From NCBI GenBank assembly GCA_016098155.1, contig JAAAJB010000839.1, positions 1 through 11,023 on the forward strand: a DNA stretch of 11,023 nt. Direction: 5' to 3'. Position numbers and translations under genes: made by a program. The first letter of the stretch is position 1. Each line of letters begins with the position of its first letter. This document shows, one piece after another, positions 1-8,273 of this stretch. This stretch comes from Actinomortierella ambigua. Its lineage: Eukaryota > Mortierellomycota > Mortierellomycetes > Mortierellales > Mortierellaceae. The notes under the pieces are model-generated. The model made no database searches, was not told the DNA's origin, and saw only the letters and a program-made list of their open reading frames with translations.

Positions 1-2
1 TG

Positions 3-163
3 GCAAGAGGTAATCCAGCGCCTATGGCGTGGCTTATGGCCTCTCATGGACCCAAGGCGCCATTGTCGAGCAACACGTTCAAGTCTGCACCCTCTGGCGA
101 GGGGGTCATAGCAAGAAGTAATCCACCGCCTATGGCGTGGCTTATGGCCTCTCATGGACCCAA
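3..163. repeat. Direct repeat with 108-bp period (minisatellite-like, cut by window edge)
   Basis: A 53-nt segment at 3-55 recurs at 111-163 with two mismatches, exactly 108 bp apart. The sequence between the copies (56-110) is not repeated again inside the window. The core contains three spaced ATGG elements. The period is a multiple of three, and one plus-strand frame is open through both copies (from the left edge to 296), so a coding repeat of 36 residues is possible; I recognise no protein in it. More copies may lie left of the window. Confidence 0.7.
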
Positions 164-166
164 TGC

Positions 167-1840
167 AGACTGCTTGCATCCATCCAGATTCTGTACACAC
201 GTCATTTACTTGGTCTTCCAAGACCACTACCATTACCTTGTGAGAGACATCCATGTCAAGAGCGCGATGTTTGGGGTGTGGGAAAGGAGGGAGTGAGGAA
301 GTGAGGAAGTGGCAAAAGGAAGTGTGTGAAAAAGAAGGGTTCAAGTGGGCAGCGTGACTGTCTCTGTTTTGAGACCACACTTGTATGCTGCGCCAAGGAA
401 TCTACAAGTGAATAAAGATGCTCCTCAGCGGAGGGAGGGATGTCTGGGGGCAAAGTATACATGTATTGTGTAGTTTCTGGGAGAATGGAGACAGGCGGGG
501 CGAGTTCACTGGTGTGGTGTGAAGTGTCCATCCAAGGCGTCTTAGCACACGGAGCACCTATTCTTTCCGATTGTCCATCTGGCAGTCATTGTCATGTATG
601 GTTGTCAACAGAGTGCAGGCCCAGCTGCTGCGGCATGAAAGGCCCTACACTTCAAACCTAACACACCTCTCCTCAGGTCTAAGACTCAAACACCTCCCCA
701 CCACATCTTTTATCCAGTCTTATACGTCGGTGCAGGATAGTACGAGGTTTAGAAACGCTTGAACTCACCAACAAGGTCATTAAGTGGAACGGAAGTGCAA
801 TGTGGGTGATGACGGGGAGAGAGGAAGCACTTGTAGCATAAGTTTGGCTTACAGGTGTCAGTGAAGGGTTAGTAGCGGTATTTTCCCAGATTTCGATCGA
901 TGTCGACACAATGGAGATGTATTGGACTGTGCTCATACTGCGCGGAAGGGTTCCCTGCTTGAGCTTCCAAGAAGGTCGGAACGAGTTGCTCGACCGGTCG
1001 AGCAGGATCTATCCAAGGCTCTCTGTCCACACGCCTATCGTAAGCATTTGCTGCATCTTGAAACGGACAGATCCCTCTGGATGGCATAGAAATACAGCAC
1101 CATGACGCCTGATCCCACCTACCACACTATCGTTCGGTGAAGCCACGGGATGGTCCATGCAATTTGTTCGTTTCTTCCTCGCAATGTACCGACGTCCTCA
1201 GCAGCAGCATTGTCGTGCGTATCCGACTGTTCTACGCCGATGGTCAGTTGATGCCGCTTTGCCCCCTCACCATCGTCCTGCTCCGTGTCTCGACATTCAC
1301 TTTTCATGTTGTCCACAGGATGTATGGCCTCGGAACGGCTTTGATGCGCTGCTTGGGGGGTCGTGGGCGAGAGCTTCACCTTGGTCATGTCACTCTATCT
1401 CCACCAGCCTCACACAACTTTGCAAAGCGAGCCCTGAGCATTGACCTCACAGCTTTCTGCGTCCTGGCGCAACAGTGAACAAAGCTCATCCAGGATGACG
1501 CCTTCCAATAAACACAAGATCTCACATCAAGGAAACAGACTACTTTTTTTTTTCCTGTTTTTTGATTTGACAATGGATTATGGTACACAAGCATGCCTTT
1601 TTTCTATCAAGCAGAGAGATGACATAAAGCAAAAAGAAACAACGAGAGAGAAAGAGAACGAGAGAGATGGAAGGAGAAAAAGAAGACTGGGCATGAGAAC
1701 GTAGATTGAGAGGAGTGTGTTTGTATGTGTGAGTGTGTGTTGTGGTGGTGGTGTGTGAGACTGTATGATACGGAAAGTAAGTAGAACATCAAGAAAACGA
1801 GGTTCTTTTCAAAGATAACACAGCTCCGCTTTAAGCTGTC
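167..1840. other. Intergenic stretch downstream of PTC7, no supportable gene
   Basis: This 1.67-kb stretch follows the 3' end of PTC7. Several frames of 60-115 codons are open on both strands (for example minus 256-531, minus 869-1087, minus 1119-1388, plus 1137-1478). They overlap each other in opposite directions, resemble no family I know, and have no convincing exon chain. From about 1600 the plus strand becomes purine-rich, then GT-rich. Part of 1500-1840 must be the PTC7 3' UTR. I saw no AATAAA in the minus-strand sense between 1500 and 1840. Confidence 0.5.
1600..1762. repeat. Purine-rich and GT-rich low-complexity tract
   Basis: Positions about 1610-1690 are almost all A and G on the plus strand (GAGA, AAAGA and GGA runs). 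Positions about 1711-1760 are a degenerate GT/GTG run. The tract lies just past the PTC7 stop codon and may be partly inside its 3' UTR. Confidence 0.7.
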
Positions 1841-4800
1841 TTAATTGTCCCTCACAGCGCGACACAGGCAGACGATGACTGTGATATCGTCCACCTTTCT
1901 AATAAAGAGAAAATGGAGGGAGAGAGAAAAGTGCGAGAGGAAAAGTGATATTGTCAGCTCACCAATTCTACTCACTTTGAGTACATACTAAAAAAAAAAA
2001 ATAAAAAAAATAAAAAAAAACTCACCCGCCAGATCGGATATGGCGTGCACTCTGGCTGAACGGCGTCCTGCGCTTGGCATCCAGCGAGAAGCGACGAGCG
2101 GTATTCGTGAGCCGCTGTGACAGGGTCCTAACGCGCGCGACCACGTCCTCGACGGGCAAGCCGGCATCTCCCAAACCCTGACCATGATGTTGAGCCTTAT
2201 TCTTCTCGATTATATCGCCCAACTCGCGCTCAACAAGCTCAATGGCCTCCTGGGTAAAGACATTGTCCCAGAACCCGTCCGTGGCCAAGACAATCACATC
2301 GCCATCCTGCAGCTGGTGCGTCGTCTGTGCGGCATCTTTGGGCAGGTCCTGCACATACCCACTACCGCGCGCGTAACCCGGTGGCAAGACAGTGAGTTGG
2401 TAAGGGCAGTTCCAAAAGTGTTGCTGCGATGGTGACTCGTACAGACATTTGTTGTCACGGATCAGCAGGTATGCGCTGTCGCCTAGGTTGGATGCCTTGA
2501 GGATTCCTGTTCGTTTGCAGAGCGAGAGGATACAGGCTGTGCTGGAGCCTAAATAGTAACGGGGAAAAAAGAGAAAAGAATTGGTGAAATGGAAATCATT
2601 TGTTTGAGAGCATTGCCAATAATGTGGTTTTTCTTTTCTTTCTTTCTTTCTCCTATTTTCATTTTGTGGTTTTGAGACAAAGCTGACTGGGTCAGTCATG
2701 AAGATGAAAAAAACAGTACCTGCGTCAATCTTGCCACTCTTGATTAATGCCGTGTATGCGCCATCCAGGATACTCTGTGCGTCCAGGACCTTGATGTCTT
2801 CTTCCCTATCCGACACGGTGTCTGTTTGCCGAGCAACTGTCTCGGCATTGTCCATCAGAGCCCATGAGAAGAGTGCAGGATCAACACCGACCTAGAATAA
2901 AATGAAAAGGGATACAAGAGGTGCGTGTGAGTATGAGAAAAGGCAGACTCCTTTTTTCTTCCCTTCGTCTTCTTCATCATCGTCTTCTTTCTTGATCTTC
3001 TGTGAGCCATGCTGCACTGGCACTGCCCTCGACTAATGTTCCTCCTTTTTTTGCCTATCCGAACTCCTTTTTTTCCCGGGATGTTGTTCTCGTTCCGAGG
3101 TGTAATCTCTTGTGCACTTGTGCACATATACAACACAACACGAGATGGATAGGTGGAAGCCCATTGCCCACCTGAATCTAAAAATGGAGCAAAAGTGCGT
3201 AGAGGGCGAATATGCTGTGTAGGCGATGCCACCCCCTCCCTCCTCTACCCTTTCTGCGCCCATGCAGATCCGGAACATTGGATAATTGTGGGGTGCAGAC
3301 TCTTCTGTTCGGAGATTGGATGCCCTGTTCCATGCTCATCAACCATGTTTGTAAGAGAAAGAAGTAGCACCGCAAAGAAGAAGTAGAAGAAAGGGCCTTC
3401 CTCTTGTTCCAGGGTCCTTTTTTCCTTCAAGGAAAGCGTCACTTTTTTTTGTACAATCCTATTACTGCTCTTCTACGAAGAGAGGAAGGGCAGGGCAAAG
3501 GGAAGGAAGCAACTTTTTTGTATATTCCGATAACGCTGACATGGATGTTTCTTCTCTGGAATGCCCGCATAGAAGGTAAGAGAGAAAAAGACTTGAAAAA
3601 CATCACAACCGAGAAAAAGGTAACTACAGGTGTGGCAAGAGTTGCGTAGTTCTCCTCCTTCACTCTTTTTTTCCCATAAACTATACACGCTCATGGCTCC
3701 CCAGTTCTTCCTCTTCTCTACAGAGAGCCATGACGCTCTCCCTCTCTCATACAACTCTTTTCCTTTTTCTTTCATTCTCTTGCTCGCGGCTCTTTTTTTG
3801 TCGATGCAAAAGCATCTGCCGCAGATACGCGCATTCCTCTCTCTCCGGGGTCTCCTTTTCGGATTCGCCATAAAAGGGCACAAACGGAGCCACATGTACC
3901 CGAATGCTGATCAAAAAATGTCCCTTGTGCACTGTATAGCTGTCATAAGCCCATCACAAGAAAAAAAAAAAGACAAGCAACCGTCGAGGAAGAGATGAAG
4001 GCACACTACACACATGCATGTCGATGGACAGAATAATAGAGTGGGATAGTTCACTGCCGTAAAGGGAGGGAGGGGGGGAGAGAGAAACAGGGCCCGAACC
4101 TGACACACCCATGGCATCACACACCCCCCACCCCCACACACAATCCCATGTATAGTCCCCAAAAGGGTAATTTGTGTGATCACAAACAGGAAAAAATAGG
4201 ATCAATTATCTTTTTTTTACCTCAGACCAGCCGCCGACACCGTCTGCGACACCAAGGGCAACCCGGTTCGGGGTCGAGACGTGGAAGAAGGCATCCTCGC
4301 CTGCATCGACCTTGCCAGCGCGCAGCTTTTGCTTCCACCACTGCGTTCGTCCATTCTCGTGCTCTTCCTCTTCCGAGGATGACGATGGTGATGTAGAGGG
4401 TGCTCGCTGCTGCGCGCGTCCGTTGCTGGGCGGTGTTCGGCGCTGCTGCCGCATCTTGGGGTGCCAACTTGCAGCCAGCAGGTAGTTGAAGGCGATCGGG
4501 GACGAGGAAGGGACGCTGTTGGGATAGGTGTGGTTGTGGACAGATGATGCAGACGAAGATGTCGGTGGTTGAGGAGGAGAAGGAGAAGGAGCAGCAGCGT
4601 GGGATGTGGTTGCTCCGACACCTGTCTCTGTCTGTTGTTGTTGTTGATGCTGTTGCTGCTGTTGCTGAGCAGTGCCGGAGGACGTGTGCAGTCCTGCTGT
4701 ACTTGTTCCGGACGACGAGGAAGAGGAGGAGGAAGACGACGAAGAAGACGAGGCAGAAGAGGAAGAGGAGGAGGAGGAAGGGCTGACAGAGTCTGCGGTT

Positions 4801-4961
4801 ATTAAGAGTTGTGGTGCCAAGTGAAGGTAGCGCTGCATGTGGACGAGGGTCAATGGTCGTGCGATCCAATGGGCGATCCGATGAGTGGCAGCCGCACTGA
4901 AGGTCGCGACAAGTCGAGAGGGCGACAGACCAAAAGGCCGCGCAGCCGTTCGACCCAACAT
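1841..4961 (-). CDS. PTC7: Mitochondrial PP2C-type Ser/Thr phosphatase, PTC7 family (4 exons)
   Basis: The protein is predicted to be a metal-dependent PP2C phosphatase of the PTC7 group. In yeast Ptc7 works in the mitochondrial matrix and dephosphorylates the coenzyme Q hydroxylase Coq7. Exons on the minus strand are 4961-4221, 2891-2720, 2548-2026 and 1898-1841, giving 497 residues; introns are 1329, 171 and 127 nt, all GT-AG. Residues 1-50 are Arg- and Ala-rich with almost no acidic residues, like a mitochondrial presequence. A Ser tract (62-84) and a Gln tract (99-110) follow. The catalytic core shows GEDAFF (221-226), ADGVGGW (239-245), GSSTA (305-309), NLGDSA (325-330), ATDGFWDN (393-400) and GGKVDDITVIV (478-488); the Asp residues in these are the expected metal ligands. 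GDSA replaces the more usual GDSG. The start is the first Met of the open frame. The ends of exons 2 and 3 split Gly codons, which supports the joins. The gene is intact. Confidence 0.93.
1899..2025 (-). other. PTC7 intron 3 with long A/T tract
   Basis: The donor is GTGAGT and the acceptor ATTAG. The plus strand at 1990-2020 is an A-tract broken only by single Ts, so the transcript has a long U run near the donor. That run ends in TTTAG at 1990-1988, a decoy acceptor 38 nt from the donor. Use of the decoy would put an in-frame stop a few codons on. The acceptor at 1900-1899 is supported because it restores the PP2C terminal motif with Asp-Asp. Confidence 0.88.
2549..2719 (-). other. PTC7 intron 2, 171 nt, in frame and stop-free
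   Basis: The donor GTACTG follows the codons for KIDA plus one base, and the acceptor TTTAG precedes GCTCCAGC, giving AGSSTAC as expected for the family. The intron is 57 codons long and has no stop in the exon frame, so unspliced mRNA could encode an insertion. It contains TTTC-rich runs on the plus strand near 2630-2652. Confidence 0.9.
2892..4220 (-). other. PTC7 intron 1, 1329 nt
   Basis: The donor is GAG|GTAAAAA (4220-4219) and the acceptor TCTAG (2893-2892). Joining them gives GVGGWSEVGVDPALFSWAL, the unbroken PP2C sequence, so no exon is needed inside. The intron has many homopolymer T and A runs (plus-strand A run near 3960-3971), pyrimidine-rich blocks, and a 9-bp inverted repeat (3691-3699 with 3725-3733). 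Retention would stop after four codons. Open frames inside (minus 3473-3895, plus 3630-3998) match nothing I recognise. Confidence 0.85.
4624..4790 (-). repeat. Coding trinucleotide repeats (poly-Gln and poly-Ser) in PTC7
   Basis: Minus-strand CAG/CAA codons encode a Gln run interrupted by one His, and TCN codons with one Ala interruption encode a Ser run of more than twenty residues. They sit between the presumed presequence and the phosphatase core. The Ser codons are mixed, the Gln codons less so. The tract is likely to vary in length between strains. Confidence 0.9.
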
Positions 4962-5415
4962 GGTATTGTTGTGGTTGTGTTCAGGGTGAGATGGAGATCA
5001 GGAGAATGAGAGAGAATGAGAGTGAGCGAAGAGGAGAGTGGGGATGTGTGGAGGTAGGTGGGATGGGGGGAGTGCAGCAAGGAGGGACGGACAGGGGAGG
5101 GGACCAGACGGAACAAGAGGAGGCAAGAAAGGTATAAGGAGAGGAGTGATGAATGAATGAATAAATGAATTGAAGAAAGAAGGAGAGAGAGAGAATGTCC
5201 GATCACAGCAATCCAATGTATGTCCGACAGTACTCAAATGTAGTGTGTCGTGTGCAGCCGTGTAGTGTGTGAGAGAGATAGAGATAGAACGGCTTCTGGA
5301 CTCCGTTTCTGTCTGTCTGTCCATGGAAAAGGGTACCTTTCTTTGTTCCACCCGTCCATCCACTCATATGTGTTGTGCTGTTGTTGCTGTTCTGTTGTTG
5401 CTACATCTACTCATG

Positions 5416-5478
5416 AACAGACAGACGCAGACAGACAGGCAGACAGGCAGACAGACAAACAGAACAGACAAACAGACA
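5416..5478. repeat. Degenerate (CAGA)n microsatellite
   Basis: About 63 bp built from ACAGACAG units with GCAG, GGCAG and AAACAG variants on the plus strand. It lies about 455 bp upstream of the PTC7 start codon. The interruptions suggest an old array. Confidence 0.9.
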
Positions 5479-5495
5479 TGCTGCCTTCCCGTTCG

Positions 5496-5524
5496 TTCTT
5501 TCTATCTTTCTATCTTTCTATCTA
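5496..5524. repeat. TCTTTCTA octamer microsatellite
   Basis: An 8-bp unit is repeated about three and a half times just after the CAGA array, followed by a longer pyrimidine-rich run to about 5560. Confidence 0.9.
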
Positions 5525-6427
5525 CCCATCTTTCCTTCTCTTCTTTTACTTTCCTTCTCACTCTACCACACTCCCAATGCTACTACTACTCTCTCTCTCT
5601 TCCTGCGGTCTCTAGACATCACAGCACACCCAATTGACCCTCAGTCTCCCTTCTCTTTCTCTCTCTCTTCAACAAAGGGCCCATGCGCTTGGAGGAATGA
5701 CAACAGATACGCCTTCTTGCAACTCTTTCTACTCCCCCCCCCCTGTCCTGCCCTGTTCTGTCCTGTCCCCCCCTCCCATCTTTTTTGACCATGTCTCGAA
5801 TCCTCACGCTCAGTTCCCTACCCAATGAGAACAAACACCCTCTCCTTATTTGTCGCGCAACAAACGGTTTGCTCGCACCCGAATCGATAATCCGTTGTTG
5901 TTGTTGTTGAATTTGTGTGTGCCCATGTCGTATGGGTGTGTGTGTACGTACAAAAAAAAACAAATGGACGTGGGAAACGGGTAGACCAGCTGTTGCAATC
6001 CTCATCATAATCTTCTCCTTTCTCTGGAAAGCTTACGTATACAGGGGTGCGCAAAAATAGGTGGCTACGTCTTCAACGTTCGTGTGCAAGAAGCCACGCG
6101 CTGTCCTAGGGAACAACGGGCGCTGGTCAGTCCATTTTTCTCCCTATATGTTTGACCATGGCCCAGCCCCCCTCCCCTTCTCTCACTCTCTCTCTCTTCC
6201 TGCACCCTTGGATGACTGTGGTCTGATCTTCTCCCCCTCCCCTTTCCTTACCCCCTCTCTCTTCGCTGTTGCAGCTAGCTTGCAGGAATAAGGTGCATTG
6301 ATTGCCACCAAAGAAAAAAGCCTCATGCTCAGCCCATCAAAGGACATACATAATATTATTGACGCCTCTAAAGCAACACACAACACAGAGAAACACCTTG
6401 GGCACCCGTGAAATCAGACTGATTTTT

Positions 6428-6433
6428 TTTATT
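6428..6433 (-). terminator. Candidate poly(A) signal of RPL36
   Basis: The minus strand reads AATAAA here (plus-strand TTTATT), starting 67 nt past the last base of the RPL36 stop codon, a usual distance for a fungal 3' UTR. It adjoins an A run in the sense strand. The cleavage site itself cannot be seen. Confidence 0.5.
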
Positions 6434-6500
6434 GTGAACCACAATTGCCCAAATTTATCAACATTAGAAAAATGTCGACAAAAGACGAGTCGGGGACAAT

Positions 6501-8160
6501 TTAGTGAGCACGGCGGGACTCGGCGATGACGGAGGTCATCTCCTCAACCTTTCTCTTGGCACGGATGAAGGTACCGAGCTATTTTGAAAGAAGGCAAAAA
6601 AAAAGAGGACAGATGAGTTAATATCAACTATCGAATATCGTCATTTTGCAATTGTGTGAAATGAAAAAAAATTCAAAAAGGAAATAAAAAGGTTGTGGTT
6701 TCTCATGCTTGTCCACATGTCCGTTTGATGCAGGTACAAGTGTGATAGCCGATCCTGGCTGATCCGGTCAGAAAGGGAGGGGGGGTCGGTTTGCTGGAGT
6801 TGGTATGATTGAGAAGGGGGGTAAGTGGAGGTGGCGAAGCGTCGAGTTTCAACGGTGATCGCAACTGTCGTGCAAAACGTTGTTGATTCTTTGGTGTCCT
6901 CAGTCTCCTTGGGCAATATCCGGTGCTGTTGTAGCAACACTGCATCAGGACAAAAAAAAAGCCCTAGTCGATACGCTTCACCAGTCCTTCGACAATACAG
7001 CCAGTGAAAGTTGTGCGATGGATGAGCCAAAGGTTTGGTGATGCACACAGGAATGAGCAAGACAGGGCTCTTCCAGATGCCGCAAAAAACCAATAGCCAT
7101 CCGTAGCTTTCCTCCTCTGGTTGGTCCTGCTGTCTTGTTGGACCTCCTCTGGTTGTTTGGTGCCCACAATAGCCCCACGACTGTATCGCCTTTTGGTGAA
7201 CAAGGCGATAAAAGTTGCGTTCCTTTGTATCTTCCCCCCTGATCTGCAGATCCTCCGACCGACTCTTTTGCTTGCAAAAAAGTCCTCCTTCGATAAACAG
7301 ATCCACTCGGCGAATCGAAAAGTGAAAAAGAAAAAAAAGAATCCGAAAAAGCTGAAGGATGTTGGTTGTGTCGACATACTCTCTTCTTGGCGAGCTTACG
7401 AGCACGCTTATCCTTGGAGTTCTTGATCAACTCCATGATGCGGCGCTCATAAGGAGCGAAGCCAGCAACCTCACGGATGATGGAGCGGACGAAGACGACG
7501 CGCTTGCCAGCCTAGATAATAGAACAAAAAAGAGTCCAAAGGTGGTTGGGGAGATAGAGTGGTGGAAAACAAAAAAGTCAGATGTCTTGTTCTGATGCAG
7601 TGATGTCTGATGCCCTTGCTCCAAGCGGTCCCTTCCGTTTCCACTCTCCCCAACGGTGCCTCCCGTTCGACCAGAAGGAAACACATAGGTCGACCGTTAA
7701 TCAGTTGAACGGCAAGTGGTGTAGCGTTGTGAGCGACAGTGATTGGAATGTGTTGAATCAGAGGTTCTGCATGAAAGTTTCGGGTGTGGACCCTGACAGA
7801 TGTTGGGTTCGTGCTGTGTGATGAGTTGGCGATCCTTTGATGTCGGTTACAGCGTCCTGGGTTGGAATCGTCTCTTGGAGGGGTGTTGAGTCAGAGTGTT
7901 ATCCTGCGCTTCTATGTGTTTCCTTCCAGCACCCTCCAGGCGTTGCTCCCCTCAGGTCAATATAGGGAGGCTCGAGTACAACATCCAAAAAATCCGACCC
8001 ATCCGCTCCGTCCATCCATCAATCCATCTGATTCCGGCAAGGTTGGCGGTAGCAAACGTACAACACCACGCTTGTGCGAGGGCTTGGCGGCGAGGTCACG
8101 GACGGCGGTGATGTGGCCGCGGTTCTGACCGGAGATGATGCCTGATCTCTGCTGAGCCAT
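6501..8160 (-). CDS. RPL36: 60S ribosomal protein eL36 (3 exons)
   Basis: This is a structural protein of the large cytosolic ribosomal subunit. Exons on the minus strand are 8160-8062, 7511-7380 and 6578-6501, giving 102 residues, close to the family length of about 100-105. All joins are phase 0, with donors GTACGT and GTATGT and acceptors TCTAG and AATAG. Diagnostic stretches are [36 protein letters not shown] and RAKRKVEEM; the protein is Lys/Arg-rich throughout. The N terminus [16 protein letters not shown] aligns with the usual start with no extra residues, so the ATG at 8160 is chosen although the frame stays open upstream. Codons are biased to AAG for Lys and to C-ending forms, as in highly expressed genes. 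The two introns (550 and 801 nt) are over four times as long as the exons together. FCF1 lies 352 nt upstream on the same strand. Confidence 0.96.
6579..7379 (-). other. RPL36 intron 2, 801 nt, unusually free of stops
   Basis: The boundaries are AGA|GTATGT and AATAG|CTCGG, joining KKR to LGTF as in every eL36. Most of the intron near the donor has no stop codon in any sense frame (6981-7395). One frame (7405-6641) stays open for 254 codons from inside exon 2. The intron contains a perfect 9-bp hairpin (7184-7210) and a 13-nt direct repeat CCTCCTCTGGTTG at about 7110 and 7143. I looked for snoRNA boxes, common in ribosomal protein introns, and found no convincing pair. Confidence 0.88.
7184..7210. 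other. Perfect 9-bp hairpin in RPL36 intron 2
   Basis: TATCGCCTT (7184-7192) and AAGGCGATA (7202-7210) are exact reverse complements with a 9-nt loop. The stem stops abruptly at both ends. No U run follows in the sense direction, so it is not a simple terminator. Function unknown. Confidence 0.55.
7512..8061 (-). other. RPL36 intron 1, 550 nt
   Basis: The donor is GTT|GTACGT and the acceptor ATCTAG|GCTGG; the join gives [14 protein letters not shown], which matches eL36 in length. I see no nested gene, tRNA or snoRNA on the sense strand. A C-box-like GTGATGA near 7818 lies on the opposite strand and has no partner D box. Confidence 0.9.
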
Positions 8161-8273
8161 TGTTGAAAGTAGAGAGTGAAAGAGGGAGCTCTCACATCCA
8201 AAGGACACTAAACTTTTGATCGAAGATTCAGTGGCTTGGCACTCATTCTTTCCCTTTGATTTTTGGTGGCACC

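Larger units (their letters stand above)
4962..6500. other. Intergenic region between PTC7 5' end and RPL36 3' end
   Basis: This 1.54-kb gap separates two minus-strand genes, so it should carry the RPL36 3' UTR and the PTC7 promoter and 5' UTR. Immediately upstream of the PTC7 ATG the sense strand is CT-rich, a common feature of fungal 5' regions. No TATA box or known transcription factor site stands out. It contains CAGA and TCTTTCTA microsatellites (5416-5524), C-rich runs (5731-5775) and pyrimidine-rich blocks. The open frames here are translations of these simple repeats, and I support none as a gene. Confidence 0.6.

Noticed and set aside
2960..3000. ATGATGA on the minus strand in PTC7 intron 1, possible snoRNA C box
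   Set aside because: It sits in a GAA/GAT simple repeat and I found no D box or terminal stem with it.
3150..3180. Possible microexon in PTC7 intron 1 after TTTTTAG near 3180
   Set aside because: The direct join from exon 1 to exon 2 gives the full conserved PP2C sequence, so an added exon would disrupt it.
5250..5637. Two 120-codon plus-strand open frames
   Set aside because: They are translations of CAGA and CTTT microsatellites; there is no natural protein composition.
6055..6291. Plus-strand open frame beginning after an AG at 6060
   Set aside because: Its second half is a CT-rich low-complexity run, there is no partner exon, and it overlaps the region between two minus-strand genes.
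7815..7900. GTGATGA resembling a C/D snoRNA C box in RPL36 intron 1
   Set aside because: It is on the strand opposite to the host gene and no CTGA D box or terminal stem follows at a suitable distance.
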